Below, in pieces: positions 15,252-24,934 of a DNA stretch of 40,258 bases (its first letter is position 1; each line of letters begins with the position of its first letter). Below the pieces are notes generated by a model. It was given only the letters and a program-made list of their open reading frames with translations, ran no database searches and was not told the origin of the DNA. A program made the translations under genes and the position numbers. This DNA is from CAYGBW01 sp964348185 (GTDB lineage Bacteria; Desulfobacterota; BSN033; WVXP01): assembly GCA_964348185.1 (NCBI GenBank), contig CAYGBW010000046.1, forward strand, positions 1-40,258, given 5' to 3'.

Positions 15252-16721
15252 ATGCCCCAGAATCTAGGTTTCATCATTGAGCAGGTAGGAAAAGACAAAG
15301 GCATCGATAAAGAGGTAATCATTGAAGCCCTGGAGTCTGCGGTGCTCACGGCATCTCGTAAGAAATATGGAACCCAGAAGGATATTGAAGCTCACTACAA
15401 TGAGGAGACCAACGAGGTCGAACTCTTTCAGTTCAGAGATGTGGTAGAAGCCGTGGAAGATAGCGAGACAGAAATCTCCATTGAAGAGGCCAAAGGCCTG
15501 GACGAAGAGGCGGAGATCGGAGACAACCTGGGCATTAAACTGGATACCAGCGATTTTGGAAGGATCGCCGCTCAAACGGCCAAACAGGTCATCATCCAGC
15601 GGGTGAGGGACGCGGAGAGGGAAAACATCTACAATGAATTCAAGGATAGAAAAGGGGACATCATCACCGGTACGGTTCAGAGAATTGAGCGAGGAAACCT
15701 CTATATCAACATCGGAAGAGCTGAGGCGGTTCTCTACTCTCGGGAGCAGGTGCCCGGGGAGTCCTACCGTCAGGGCGAGAGAATCAGGTCCTATATTGTG
15801 GACGTGCAGAAAACCGCCAGAGGACCGCAGATCTTTCTCTCAAGGACTCATCCCGGTCTGTTAATCCGACTTTTTGAGCTGGAGGTTCCCGAAATTTCAG
15901 AAGGGATCATCAAGATCGTAAGCGCGGTCCGGGAGCCCAGGGAGAGGGCTAAGATCGCGGTGTACACCCGGGACAGTGATGTGGACCCGGTGGGGGCCTG
16001 TGTGGGGATGAGAGGATCCAGAGTTCAGAGCGTTGTTCAGGAGCTTCGGGGAGAGAGAATTGATATCGTTCCCTACTCTGAAGATCCGACCAAGTATGTC
16101 TGTAATGCGCTTTCTCCGGCAAAGATTTCCACCGTGTATATTGATGAGGAGAACCGGTATATGGAGGTCATCGTCCCTGATGACCAACTCTCCCTTGCCA
16201 TTGGGAAGAAAGGACAGAATGTTCGTCTGGCATCAAAGCTGACAGGCTGGAAGATCGACATCAAGAGCGAATCAAAAATGGAGAAGATGTACGCAGAAGC
16301 GCTTGAGACCCTTAAGACGATCCCCAATGTTGGAGATGTGATGGCCCGACTGCTTTACAACGAAGGGTATCGGTCTGTTGAAGACATTGCCAATACTGAC
16401 CCTGAGGAGTTGGCGCGAAAAGCTGGGATTAGCCCGAAGACCGTGGACAAGATTGTGGCTTCTGCGAGGGAGATGAGCACGGTGCCGGAAACGGCAGAGA
16501 CAGCTTCCTCCCATGAGGGACCTGAGTTATGCTTGGAGAGCCTTCCCGGCGTCGGCCCCAAGGCGGTAGAACTCTTTGAATCCCACGGACTCGCGACAGT
16601 CGCCGACATTGCCAATGCAACACCTGAAAAGCTGATCGAAATCCCCGGGGTGGGGCAGAAGAGGGCAGAGAAGTTGGTCGTGTCGGCCAGGGAACTGATA
16701 GGGTCTAGACAGAATGGGTAA
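15252..16721 (+). CDS. nusA: transcription termination/antitermination factor NusA
   Basis: 489 residues, with an AGGAGGACG site. NusA binds RNA polymerase and modulates pausing, termination and antitermination. Order: N-terminal polymerase-binding domain (1-125), S1 domain (about 135-195, 'ITGTVQRIERGNLYINIG'), then two KH domains with 'DPVGACVGMRGSRVQSVVQE' and 'VIVPDDQLSLAIGKKGQNVR'. Two helix-hairpin-helix repeats follow ('TLKTIPNVGDVMARLLYNEG' and 'LESLPGVGPKAVELFESHG'...'IPGVGQKRAEKLV'), a longer tail than in Gram-positive NusA and similar in plan to the acidic repeats of enterobacterial NusA. Overlaps the ylxR start by 8 bases. Confidence 0.97.
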   Translation: MPQNLGFIIEQVGKDKGIDKEVIIEALESAVLTASRKKYGTQKDIEAHYNEETNEVELFQFRDVVEAVEDSETEISIEEAKGLDEEAEIGDNLGIKLDTSDFGRIAAQTAKQVIIQRVRDAERENIYNEFKDRKGDIITGTVQRIERGNLYINIGRAEAVLYSREQVPGESYRQGERIRSYIVDVQKTARGPQIFLSRTHPGLLIRLFELEVPEISEGIIKIVSAVREPRERAKIAVYTRDSDVDPVGACVGMRGSRVQSVVQELRGERIDIVPYSEDPTKYVCNALSPAKISTVYIDEENRYMEVIVPDDQLSLAIGKKGQNVRLASKLTGWKIDIKSESKMEKMYAEALETLKTIPNVGDVMARLLYNEGYRSVEDIANTDPEELARKAGISPKTVDKIVASAREMSTVPETAETASSHEGPELCLESLPGVGPKAVELFESHGLATVADIANATPEKLIEIPGVGQKRAEKLVVSARELIGSRQNG

Positions 16722-16998
16722 GGGGGGACATGTTCCGGTTCGAATGTGTGCCGGGTGTCGTGGGAGACGCCTCAAAACAGAGCTGGTTCGATTGGCGTTG
16801 AATGATAGGGGGCAATTGGCAGTCGATAGAGACAAGATCCGTCCCGGAAGGGGTGTTTACCTTTGCCCCTCTCTGGGTTGTCTGGAACTGGCAATAAAGA
16901 AAAGAGGGCTTATCAGGGGGTTCCGAGGGAAGTTCTCTCAGGCGGTCCCTGCCGATGTTTTTCGAGTTTTTCAGGAGGAAGGAGAATGGCAAAAATAA
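16714..16998 (+). CDS. ylxR: YlxR-family RNA-binding protein (DUF448)
   Basis: 94 residues, containing 'RMCAGCRGRRLKTELVRLAL', 'RPGRGVYLCPSLGCLELAIKK' and a basic surface. These match the YlxR family always found between nusA and infB. The two pairs of cysteines could bind metal. Its start overlaps nusA and its end overlaps infB by 13 bases, so translation of the three genes is coupled. Function not firmly known; RNA or nucleoid-associated roles have been proposed for the family. Confidence 0.9.
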   Translation: MGKGGHVPVRMCAGCRGRRLKTELVRLALNDRGQLAVDRDKIRPGRGVYLCPSLGCLELAIKKRGLIRGFRGKFSQAVPADVFRVFQEEGEWQK

Positions 16999-19475
16999 AG
17001 GTCCTCGACTTGGCTCAAGAGGTGGGGATGGAAGAGGATAAGCTTCTCCCCAAGCTTAAAGATATGGGGCTCAAGATCAAGGAGAAGAAGGAAGAGGAGA
17101 CCGAGAAGGATGAAGGCTTGGCTCCCGACGAAAAGGTGATTGAGCGCGATGAAATGAGAGAAGTCGTGGAGAAAAGGCTGAAGCCTACAGTGATTCGCCG
17201 GAGAGCCAGGACCATCAAGCCCAAGGAACTCGAGCCACAAGAAGCTCCGCAAGATCTTGAAAAGGGTGAAGAAGAAACCGCCGCAGAGGCCCCAAAGGAG
17301 ATCGTTGTCCCGGGTAGGAAGGCGGAGATTCTTCCTGAAGAACCAAAAGCCCCGGAGGTGGCCCCTGAACCGGTTGTTCCAGAAGAAAAGGTGGAAGAGG
17401 TTGCACCGGAAATCCCGGAGGTGGCCCCCACGGTTACAGCAGAGGCAGTGGAAAGGGAAAAGGAGGAGGAACCCGAAGAGAAGCGAGCCAAAAAGAGGGA
17501 GCGGGAAGAGGGAGTTCAGCAGCGACGGCCCCGGCGGGCCTTGAGAAGGGAAGATCTCAAGGCGAAGCGGGTTGCCCTCGGAGAGTTCGAGGAAGCGGAG
17601 GAGGGGGAAGAGGAAAAGCCTCAGGTTCAGAAGGAGAAGGCCTTCTATCAGGTCAGGCGGCCCATGAAGAAGAGGGTGGTGGCCAGACCTTTTAAGAAGA
17701 CGGAAATCACCGTTCCCAAAGCGACCAAGAGAGTCATCCGTATTGAAGATGCGATTGCTGTGGGGGAGATGGCCAAACGCATGGGGATCAAGGCCCAGGA
17801 AATCATCAAGAAGCTCATGAGTATGGGGGTGATGGCCTCTATCAATCAAATCTTGGACCTAGAGACCGCCTCATTGATTGCTTCAGAGTTTGAGTACGAA
17901 GTAGAGAATGTGGGCTACGATGTTGACGCGGTTCTGAGAAGAAAAGAGGACCGGGCGGAGGATCTGGAGTTGAGGCCTCCGGTGATTACCATCATGGGGC
18001 ATGTGGACCATGGAAAGACCCTGCTCCTGGATGCGATTCGCCAGTCCAACGTAGTTGAGGCAGAGGCGGGAGCTATCACCCAGCATATTGGCGCCTACAA
18101 CGTGCAGTTAGATGGTGGACAGGTCGTGTTCATCGATACGCCAGGTCACGAGGCTTTTACGGCTCTGCGGGCGAGGGGGGCAAAAGTCACGGATATCGTC
18201 GTTCTTGTTGTCGCTGCGGATGATGGCGTCATGCCCCAGACCATTGAGGCCATCGATCACGCGAAGGCTGGGGATGTTCCCATCATCGTGGCCATCAACA
18301 AGATGGACAAGGCCAACGCCAATCCCGATCGGGTAAAGCAGAGCCTGGCCGAGCTCGGACTGGCTCCCGAGGAGTGGGGAGGGACCACCCTTTTTGCCGA
18401 GATTTCAGCAAAAGAAAAGACGGGGATCAAAGAGCTTCTGGAGCTGATTCTTCTCCAGGCAGAGCTCTTGGAATTGAAGGCAAATTCCAACAAACCGGCC
18501 CGTGGGACGGTGATCGAATCGAAACTCGACAGCGGCCGCGGGCCTGTGGCGAGTGTTCTGATCCAAGAGGGTACCCTCAAGGTTGGAGACTTCTTTGTGG
18601 CCGGGACTCATTACGGCCGGGTGCGAGCCATGGTCAATGATAGGGGCAGGGGGATTCCGGAGGCCGGTCCTTCGGCGCCTGTTGGAGTGATTGGTTCCTC
18701 AGGCGTGCCAGAGGCGGGGGAGTCCTTTGTGGTTGTGGAGAATGAACGGGTTGCCAAGGAAGTGGTTTCAGCGCGGCTGGCGCGACAGCGTGAGAAGGAG
18801 CTTTCCCAATTGAGCACGGTTAGCCTCGAAGATCTCTTTGACAGAATGCAAAAAGGGGAAGCCAAAGAGCTCAATGTGATTTTGAAGGCCGATGTGCAAG
18901 GGTCTGTCGAGGCTCTCCGGGAATCTCTAACGAAGCTATCGACCGATGCGGTGAGGGTCAATGTAATCCATGGGGGCGTGGGTGGGATCACGGAGAGTGA
19001 CATCATTCTGGCTTCGGCCTCCCAGGCCATCATTATCGGCTTCAATGTTCGGCCTGGGATGAAGGCCATGGCCTTGACTGATCAGGAAGGGGTGAGCATC
19101 CGGACCTACTCTGTCATTTACGACGCCATCGAGGATGTCAAGAAGGCGATGGAGGGTCTCCTCGAACCCATCTACACCGAAAAAGTCATCGGGCAGGCTG
19201 AGGTGATCCAGCTGTTCAATGTTCCCAAGGTTGGCGCAGTGGCGGGGAGCCATGTGACGAGTGGCAAGATTGTCCGGGGCGTGAACGCCCGGGTCATGCG
19301 GGACAATGTCGTGATTTATGATAGCAAGATCGGGTCCCTGAAGCACTACAAAGAGAATGCAAAGGAGTGTCAGGAGGGCTACGATTGTGGAATCAAGATC
19401 GAGAACTTCAACGACATAAAGCTGGGAGATGTGATAGAGGCGTATGTCAGGGAGGAAGTGGCTCCAAGCTTGTAG
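16986..19475 (+). CDS. infB: translation initiation factor IF-2
   Basis: 829 residues from ATG 16986, which has a strong AGGAGGAAGGAG site. The longer frame from 16863 runs through ylxR and is rejected. It brings initiator tRNA to the 30S subunit and promotes subunit joining. It begins with an IF2_N helix bundle ('KIKVLDLAQEVGMEEDKLLP'), then a highly charged Glu/Lys/Pro/Ala linker to about 230 and a second IF2_N motif ('AVGEMAKRMGIKAQEIIKKL'). The GTPase follows: 'GHVDHGKT' near 338, 'DTPGHEAFTALRARGAKVTD' and 'NKMDKANA'. Domains II to IV end in 'VREEVAPSL'. The low-complexity linker produces long open frames on the other strand that are not genes. Confidence 0.97.
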   Translation: MAKIKVLDLAQEVGMEEDKLLPKLKDMGLKIKEKKEEETEKDEGLAPDEKVIERDEMREVVEKRLKPTVIRRRARTIKPKELEPQEAPQDLEKGEEETAAEAPKEIVVPGRKAEILPEEPKAPEVAPEPVVPEEKVEEVAPEIPEVAPTVTAEAVEREKEEEPEEKRAKKREREEGVQQRRPRRALRREDLKAKRVALGEFEEAEEGEEEKPQVQKEKAFYQVRRPMKKRVVARPFKKTEITVPKATKRVIRIEDAIAVGEMAKRMGIKAQEIIKKLMSMGVMASINQILDLETASLIASEFEYEVENVGYDVDAVLRRKEDRAEDLELRPPVITIMGHVDHGKTLLLDAIRQSNVVEAEAGAITQHIGAYNVQLDGGQVVFIDTPGHEAFTALRARGAKVTDIVVLVVAADDGVMPQTIEAIDHAKAGDVPIIVAINKMDKANANPDRVKQSLAELGLAPEEWGGTTLFAEISAKEKTGIKELLELILLQAELLELKANSNKPARGTVIESKLDSGRGPVASVLIQEGTLKVGDFFVAGTHYGRVRAMVNDRGRGIPEAGPSAPVGVIGSSGVPEAGESFVVVENERVAKEVVSARLARQREKELSQLSTVSLEDLFDRMQKGEAKELNVILKADVQGSVEALRESLTKLSTDAVRVNVIHGGVGGITESDIILASASQAIIIGFNVRPGMKAMALTDQEGVSIRTYSVIYDAIEDVKKAMEGLLEPIYTEKVIGQAEVIQLFNVPKVGAVAGSHVTSGKIVRGVNARVMRDNVVIYDSKIGSLKHYKENAKECQEGYDCGIKIENFNDIKLGDVIEAYVREEVAPSL

Positions 19476-19498
19476 CCTATGGGTAGGGAGAATGTAAT

Positions 19499-19801
19499 GT
19501 GGTGGTAGGGGTCTGTCAGATTGACCTGCGCATTTCCGGCAATGCCTCTCTCAAGGGCAAACGGAAGGTCCTTCGTAGGATTCTCGATCGGGTGAAGAAT
19601 CGATACAACATCTCGATATCAGAGATCGGGGACAACGATCTCTGGCAGCGGTCGCAACTCGGCCTCAGCGTCGTCGGAAATGATCCCCGGCACATCAATT
19701 CTAGCCTGGACAAGATTATCGATTTCATCGACGGAATGAATGTGGCAGAGATTATCCATTCCGAAATCGAGATCATCCACTTTCACGATCGTGAGGGCTA
19801 G
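19499..19801 (+). CDS. YlxP/DUF503 family protein
   Basis: 100 residues, read from GTG 19499 (GGGAG 8 bases upstream); GTG 19502 is an equal alternative. 'VCQIDLRISGNASLKGKRKV' and 'LRRILDRVKNRYNISISEIG' are typical of DUF503, found between infB and rbfA in many bacteria. The fold is a small alpha/beta sandwich; the role is unknown but its position implies ribosome biogenesis or translation. The TAG stop at 19799-19801 sits 4 bases before the rbfA start. Confidence 0.88.
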   Translation: MVVGVCQIDLRISGNASLKGKRKVLRRILDRVKNRYNISISEIGDNDLWQRSQLGLSVVGNDPRHINSSLDKIIDFIDGMNVAEIIHSEIEIIHFHDREG

Positions 19802-19805
19802 GCCA

Positions 19806-20171
19806 TTGGAATTCAAGAGAGCTGAGAGGGTGGGTGACTTGATCAGGCGGGAGATCTCTGAGATGCTGATCCGTGGAATCAAAGATCCTCGCATTGGCCT
19901 TGTGACGATTACCCGGGTCAGGATCTCTGATGATCTGAGAGCGGCCAAGGTGTATTTCAGCGCCCTAGGAGATGAGGATGATCACAGAAGAAGCCTCCAG
20001 GGATTGAACAGTGCCAAGGGGTTTATCAAGCGAGAGGTGGGGAGACGTCTCCACCTGCGGTATGTTCCCGAGATCGTTTTCAAGTTTGATCCCTCACTCG
20101 AATACGCTGATCACATGAACCGCCTGATCAGAGAACTCAATCGGGAAGAGAAACCCTATGAAGAGGAGTAG
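19806..20171 (+). CDS. rbfA: ribosome-binding factor A
   Basis: 121 residues from TTG 19806, which has GAGGG 8 bases upstream (overlapping the end of the DUF503 gene). It gives the normal RbfA start (…EFKRAERVGDLIRREISEML). A GTG at 19791 is possible but overlaps that gene. The KH-like domain shows 'IKDPRIGLVTITRVRISDDL', 'AKVYFSALGD' and 'LRYVPEIVFKFDPSLEYADH'. It matures the 16S 5' end and aids cold adaptation. The 14-base overlap with truB suggests coupling. No nrnA-type DHH gene lies between rbfA and truB, unlike in many bacteria. Confidence 0.93.
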   Translation: MEFKRAERVGDLIRREISEMLIRGIKDPRIGLVTITRVRISDDLRAAKVYFSALGDEDDHRRSLQGLNSAKGFIKREVGRRLHLRYVPEIVFKFDPSLEYADHMNRLIRELNREEKPYEEE

Positions 20172-21132
20172 ATTGCCATCTGGGGACAAAAGGCCCATCC
20201 AAGGGGTTCTCGTTATCGACAAGCCCACGGGGATTTCTTCCTACGACGTGATCCGAGTCGTCAAGAAGCGCCTTTCTCCCAGGAAGATCGGCCACACGGG
20301 GACGCTCGATCCCCTAGCGAGCGGGGTTCTGCCGGTGGTCCTCAACGGGGCCACCAAGATCATTCCTTTCCTCGATGAAAGGGTCAAAGGGTACGAGGGA
20401 ACGTTACGGCTTGGCATGGTGACCGATTCGGATGACAGCGCCGGCGATGTCATCAGGGAGATCCCCCTGAATGGAGCGGTGCTCACAAAAGATCGGATGG
20501 AGGGAGTCTTCGAACGATTTGTAGGCAAGATCAGACAGGTGCCTCCCATGTTCTCTGCGGCTAAATATCAAGGAAGGCCTCTGTACAAGCTGGCCCGGCG
20601 GGGAATCGAGGTGGAGAGACAGGAGAGGGAGGTGGAGATTTATTCCCTGGAAATCATCGGAATCGATTTGCCTCGGGTTGATTTCAGGGTCTCCTGCTCC
20701 AGGGGAACCTATGTGAGAACCCTCTCTCGACAAATAGGCGATGCTCTGGGCGTGGGGGCTCATCTGTGTCGTCTCAGAAGAACCCGTAGCGGTCCCTTTT
20801 CGCTGGACCAGGTGCTGACCCTTGCAGAATTTGACAGGTTGGTCAAAGGGGGTGAGATAGAAAAGCGAATCATCACCGTACGGGATGCACTGCGAGGTAT
20901 GCCTGAGGTTGAAGTCGAAGGCGATCTGGGTGATAGGATCAGGACTGGCCACGAGGTTTTTTTGAAAGACCTGAGGGGACTTAGAATGCCCCACCTGGAG
21001 GGAAGGGAACGGGTAAAAATACTCTACCAGGGTGAGATCGTTGCGATTGCTGAAGCCCGGACCTCCAATTTTGCTCGAGGGGGTCAGCTGCTGAACCCCC
21101 CGGCCCTTTCTCTTCTCAGGGTCTTTGCATGA
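20158..21132 (+). CDS. truB: tRNA pseudouridine-55 synthase
   Basis: 324 residues. It isomerises U55 in the T-loop of tRNAs. Motifs: 'GVLVIDKPTGISSYDVIRVV', then the catalytic Asp in 'HTGTLDPLASGVLPV', then 'YEGTLRLGMVTDSDDSAGDV', 'QVPPMFSAAKYQGRPLYKLA' and 'CSRGTYVRTLSRQIGDALG'. The C-terminal part (about 225-320) is a PUA-like domain ending 'GGQLLNPPALSLLRVFA'. Start at ATG 20158, inside the end of rbfA. Length as expected for the longer TruB type. Confidence 0.96.
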   Translation: MKRSRLPSGDKRPIQGVLVIDKPTGISSYDVIRVVKKRLSPRKIGHTGTLDPLASGVLPVVLNGATKIIPFLDERVKGYEGTLRLGMVTDSDDSAGDVIREIPLNGAVLTKDRMEGVFERFVGKIRQVPPMFSAAKYQGRPLYKLARRGIEVERQEREVEIYSLEIIGIDLPRVDFRVSCSRGTYVRTLSRQIGDALGVGAHLCRLRRTRSGPFSLDQVLTLAEFDRLVKGGEIEKRIITVRDALRGMPEVEVEGDLGDRIRTGHEVFLKDLRGLRMPHLEGRERVKILYQGEIVAIAEARTSNFARGGQLLNPPALSLLRVFA

Positions 21133-21195
21133 ATGGGTAGGAAGTCCCCTTGTTTCAGAATCAGATCGTTGTCATACGGGAAGGAGGATCATGGA

Positions 21196-21465
21196 ATGGT
21201 CTTAGAGACGGAGAAAAGGAGAGAAATCATTGAGACCTATCGAGTTCATGAGACCGATACAGGCTCTTCTGACGTTCAGATTGCACTGCTAACAGAGAGA
21301 ATTCGATATCTGACTGAACATTTCAAGACCCATGGGAAAGATCATCACTCCCGGAGGGGGCTTTTGAAACTCGTGGGTCGGAGGAGAAGGCTTCTCCGTC
21401 ACCTTAGGGACACTGATATTGAGAGGTATCGAGGACTGATCGCGAGATTGGGGCTTCGAAAATAG
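21196..21465 (+). CDS. rpsO: 30S ribosomal protein S15
   Basis: 89 residues, exactly the usual S15 length, from ATG 21196 with AAGGAGGA 7 bases upstream. Motifs: 'HETDTGSSDVQIALLTERIR', 'LTEHFKTHGKDHHSRRGLLK' and 'VGRRRRLLRHLRDTDIERY'. It binds 16S rRNA early in small-subunit assembly. It is followed 40 bases later by pnp, the classic rpsO-pnp pair. The frame extending back to 21133 adds an alien leader. Confidence 0.97.
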   Translation: MVLETEKRREIIETYRVHETDTGSSDVQIALLTERIRYLTEHFKTHGKDHHSRRGLLKLVGRRRRLLRHLRDTDIERYRGLIARLGLRK

Positions 21466-21505
21466 AGCGTCAAATTTCTCCAAACAGAACGGAGCACAGA
21501 AAACG

Positions 21506-23620
21506 ATGAAAGAGAAGCTGAGCATTGAGATTGGAGGCAAGGAGCTTTCAATTGAGACCGGGAAGCTGGCGAGGCAGGCAAACGGTGCGGTAGTCGTCCA
21601 GTACGGAGAGACGGTAGTGCTTGTCACGGCGGTTTCAACGGAGCAGACAAGACCGGGAATCGATTTTTTCCCCCTCACCGTCAACTATCAGGAGATGACT
21701 TACGCTGCGGGAAGGATACCTGGAGGGTTCATCAAGCGGGAGGGGCGTCCGAGCGGCCGGGAAACTCTGGTTTCCCGGTTCATCGACCGGACTATACGGC
21801 CCCTTTTTCCCAAAGAATTCCGGAACGAAACCCAGATTATTTCCACCGTTCTCTCGGCAGACCAGGAAAATGACCCGGCTGTCCTGGGGATGATTGGCGC
21901 CTCTGCCGCCCTGGTTGTTTCAGAGATCCCCTTTCTAGGACCTATAGGGGGAGTGCGGGTGGGACGGGTCGATGGATCCCTCATCTGCAACCCGACAACA
22001 GACGAGTTGGAGCGAAGCGACATAGATCTGATCATCGCTGGAAACCGGAAAGGGATCACCATGGTGGAAGGGGGAGCCAACGTTGTGACGGAAGCGGAAA
22101 TACTCAAGGCACTCCTGTTCGGCTACGAAGCGCTACTCCCGGCCCTAGAGATCCAGGAGAGATTGGCGGATCGGGTTGGCCGGGCCAAGATAGAGCTCGT
22201 GCCTGCAGACAACGGCGAATGGGTGGACCGGGTTAAGTCGTATGCAGCCTCTGGCCTGGAAGAGGCTTACGGCATCGGCCCCAAGCTGGAACGGCAAAGG
22301 CGTTTGAGGGAGATTTTTGAAGAGACGGTCGGAGCGTTGGCCGGGGAAGACGTAGAGGCTCAGGGTAAGGCCTTGGAGGCCATGAAGACGGTCGAGCGGT
22401 CCCTGGTGAGAGAGATAACTCTCCGGGAGAACCGTCGAATCGACGGCAGAGGCTTCAATGACATTCGTCCCATTTCATGTGAGGTTGGTGTACTCCCCAG
22501 GACCCATGGGTCCGCTCTCTTCACCCGGGGAGAGACCCAGGTCCTTGCCGTCACCACATTCGGCACGACTTCCGATGAGCAGAAGATAGAGTCGATCACA
22601 GGAGAAACATACAAGACGTTCATTCTTCACTACAATTTCCCCCCCTACTGTGTGGGGGAGGTTTCCATGCTCAGGGCGCCGAGTCGAAGGGAAATCGGTC
22701 ATGGTGCCCTGGCAGAAAGGGCCATTCTTCCGGTTCTGCCCTCGAACGCGGTCTTCCCTTACACCATAAGGATGGTTTCTGAGGTTTTGGAGTCGAATGG
22801 TTCGTCCTCAATGGCCACGGTGTGTGGAGGGAGCCTCTCCCTGATGGATGCGGGCGTCCCTGTCGAGGCTGCTGTAGCGGGCATCGCGATGGGTCTTGTG
22901 AAGGAGGGTGAACGGATCGAAGTCCTCTCCGACATTCTGGGAGACGAAGATCATCTGGGAGACATGGATTTCAAGGTGGCTGGGACCGAAAAGGGGATAA
23001 CGGCCCTTCAGATGGACATCAAGGTGCCCGGTATCTCCCAGGAGGTCTTGGAGAAGGCCTTACATCAGGCTCGGGAGGGCAGGCTTCACATCTTGAATAA
23101 GATGAGAGAAACGATACCGGAGCCGAGAGCGGAGATCTCAGTCCATGCTCCTCGAATCATGACGATCGAGGTCAAACCCGACAAGATTCGGGATGTGATC
23201 GGCCCTGGGGGGAGGAACATTCGCGCCATCATCGAGGAAACAGGGGTCAAGATGGATATCGAGGACTCAGGTCTGGTGAAAATCGCCTCGCCGAACATGG
23301 AGGCTTTGCAAGAGGCCATTGCCATGGTGAAGCGGCTCACCCAGGAGGTTGAGGTGGGGGGGCTGTATCTGGGAAAGGTCAAGAGGATTATGGATTTCGG
23401 AGCGATTGTGGAGATCTTTCCGGGTGTGGATGGCCTTGTTCACATCTCTCAGGTGGCCCATGAAAGGATCCGGGCGGTTTCAGACGTGTTGAAAGAAGAA
23501 GAAGAGGTTCTGGTTAAAGTCATCGGGATTGAAGATAACGGTCGGATTCGTTTGAGCAGAAAGGCGGCTCTACAAGAGGGGGGTGACCACCCCAATTCGA
23601 GAATCCGGGGAAAGGCCTAG
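21506..23620 (+). CDS. pnp: polyribonucleotide nucleotidyltransferase (PNPase)
   Basis: 704 residues. It degrades RNA 3' to 5' using phosphate. Two RNase PH cores are visible: the first with 'GRPSGRETLVSRFIDRTIRP', the second with 'RTHGSALFTRGETQ', 'GEVSMLRAPSRREIGHGALA' and 'LGDEDHLGDMDFKVAG', the acidic metal site. The C-terminus has a KH domain ('IRDVIGPGGRNIRAIIEETG') and an S1 domain ('GGLYLGKVKRIMDFGAIVEI'...'GLVHISQVA'). Trimeric cytosolic enzyme, part of the degradosome in some bacteria. Shares the operon with rpsO. It ends in TAG. Confidence 0.97.
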   Translation: MKEKLSIEIGGKELSIETGKLARQANGAVVVQYGETVVLVTAVSTEQTRPGIDFFPLTVNYQEMTYAAGRIPGGFIKREGRPSGRETLVSRFIDRTIRPLFPKEFRNETQIISTVLSADQENDPAVLGMIGASAALVVSEIPFLGPIGGVRVGRVDGSLICNPTTDELERSDIDLIIAGNRKGITMVEGGANVVTEAEILKALLFGYEALLPALEIQERLADRVGRAKIELVPADNGEWVDRVKSYAASGLEEAYGIGPKLERQRRLREIFEETVGALAGEDVEAQGKALEAMKTVERSLVREITLRENRRIDGRGFNDIRPISCEVGVLPRTHGSALFTRGETQVLAVTTFGTTSDEQKIESITGETYKTFILHYNFPPYCVGEVSMLRAPSRREIGHGALAERAILPVLPSNAVFPYTIRMVSEVLESNGSSSMATVCGGSLSLMDAGVPVEAAVAGIAMGLVKEGERIEVLSDILGDEDHLGDMDFKVAGTEKGITALQMDIKVPGISQEVLEKALHQAREGRLHILNKMRETIPEPRAEISVHAPRIMTIEVKPDKIRDVIGPGGRNIRAIIEETGVKMDIEDSGLVKIASPNMEALQEAIAMVKRLTQEVEVGGLYLGKVKRIMDFGAIVEIFPGVDGLVHISQVAHERIRAVSDVLKEEEEVLVKVIGIEDNGRIRLSRKAALQEGGDHPNSRIRGKA

Positions 23621-23625
23621 AGGGC

Positions 23626-24903
23626 ATGGAAGGGAAGAGTGTTCTCGACAATGGCATTCGAGTGGTGACGGAAGCGATGCCCCATTACAAGTCTGTCTGT
23701 ATGGGCGTATGGGTACTCACAGGGTCTCGTGACGAGAAGGAATCTGAGAACGGTATCTCTCACTTTATCGAACATCTCCTCTTCAAGGGAACGGAGGCTC
23801 GGACGGCTCAGGACATCGCCCGGACCATTGATTCGGTCGGAGGAAGCATCAATGGTTTCACAGGGCGAGAAAACACATGCTTCTACACGAAAGTACTGGA
23901 CACCCACCTCGATCTGGCTGTTGATCTTCTGTCCGATATTCTGTTTCATTCCACCTTCGATTCCCGAGAGATTGAGAGGGAACGATCGGTGGTCCTTCAA
24001 GAGGTGAAGATGGTGGAAGACACCCCTGATGACTACATCCATGACCTGTTCACCCGGGCTTTTTGGGAAGACCACCCCATGGGGCAGCCCGTCATCGGCG
24101 GGGTCGATCAGATTCGTTCTTTTTCGAGAGAACAGATTGTTCGGTATTTTGAAGAGAACTATCGACCGGATCGCATGATCGTCTCGGTGGCGGGAAACGT
24201 AGAGCACGAGGCGGTGGTCGAAATGGTGGGAAAGGCCTTCTGTCAGTCTCCCGCCGGTTCGAAAACCATGGAGAGAGCAGCGCCCAGAGGCGTCCCAAAG
24301 ACATCGGTTCTGGAGAGGAAAACAGAGCAGGTTCATTTCTGCCTCGGGATGAAGGGGCTTGCCTATGTGAGCTCAAAGCGGTTTGCGAGTTACGTCCTCA
24401 ACAATGTCCTGGGAGGGGGGATGAGTTCTCGCCTCTTCCAAGAAATACGGGAAAAGCGGGGTCTGGTGTATTCGGTATTCTCTTACTTGCCCAGCTACAT
24501 GGACACGGGGTTGCTGGTCGTGTATGCGGCCACAGACGAAAAGAGGGTGGGCGAGGTTATTGGCCTGATTTTGAAGGAATTCGCTGAGTTGAAGGATCGC
24601 CCAATCGAACAGGAGGACCTTGCGATATCCAAAGAGCAGCTGAAGGGAAACCTTATGCTCTCTATGGAGAGCTCTGAAAATAGGATGACCCGGTCGGCTA
24701 AAAACGAGATCTATTTCAATCGATTCTTGTCTCCAGAAGAGGTGATCGACGAGATTGACAACGTCAGTGCCGACCAAGTCAACGAACTCGCCAACGAGCT
24801 GTTCCGTCCGGATGATCTTTGCCTGACTCTTCTGGGGCCCATTACCCAGAGACGGCTGAATCGGGATCTGGCTCGGATCTGGCCGGTAGGATCGATGCAG
24901 TGA
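23626..24903 (+). CDS. M16 family zinc peptidase (processing-peptidase-like)
   Basis: 425 residues. The inverted zinc motif HxxEH is intact ('SHFIEHLLFKGT', His46, Glu49, His50), and the distal Glu lies in 'RSVVLQEVKMVEDTPDDYIH' (about 126). The second half (about 180-400) has the inactive M16C repeat with 'LNNVLGGGMSSRLFQEIREK' and 'RGLVYSVFSYLPSYMDTGL'. Length and layout match the YmxG/PqqL-like single-chain group related to mitochondrial processing peptidase beta. No signal peptide, so cytosolic. Six bases after pnp, a conserved neighbour in many bacteria; substrate unknown. Confidence 0.92.
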   Translation: MEGKSVLDNGIRVVTEAMPHYKSVCMGVWVLTGSRDEKESENGISHFIEHLLFKGTEARTAQDIARTIDSVGGSINGFTGRENTCFYTKVLDTHLDLAVDLLSDILFHSTFDSREIERERSVVLQEVKMVEDTPDDYIHDLFTRAFWEDHPMGQPVIGGVDQIRSFSREQIVRYFEENYRPDRMIVSVAGNVEHEAVVEMVGKAFCQSPAGSKTMERAAPRGVPKTSVLERKTEQVHFCLGMKGLAYVSSKRFASYVLNNVLGGGMSSRLFQEIREKRGLVYSVFSYLPSYMDTGLLVVYAATDEKRVGEVIGLILKEFAELKDRPIEQEDLAISKEQLKGNLMLSMESSENRMTRSAKNEIYFNRFLSPEEVIDEIDNVSADQVNELANELFRPDDLCLTLLGPITQRRLNRDLARIWPVGSMQ

Positions 24904-24934
24904 ATTCCTGTCGCAGGGAGGGACGGATTCCTCT

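Noticed and set aside
16863..16985. N-terminal extension of infB to 16863
   Set aside because: Codes out of frame through ylxR. ATG 16986 has a strong ribosome site and gives the standard IF2 N-terminus.
16971..17849. 292-codon minus-strand frame
   Set aside because: Antisense to the Glu/Lys-rich linker of infB. Leu/Phe/His-rich composition is a low-complexity by-product.
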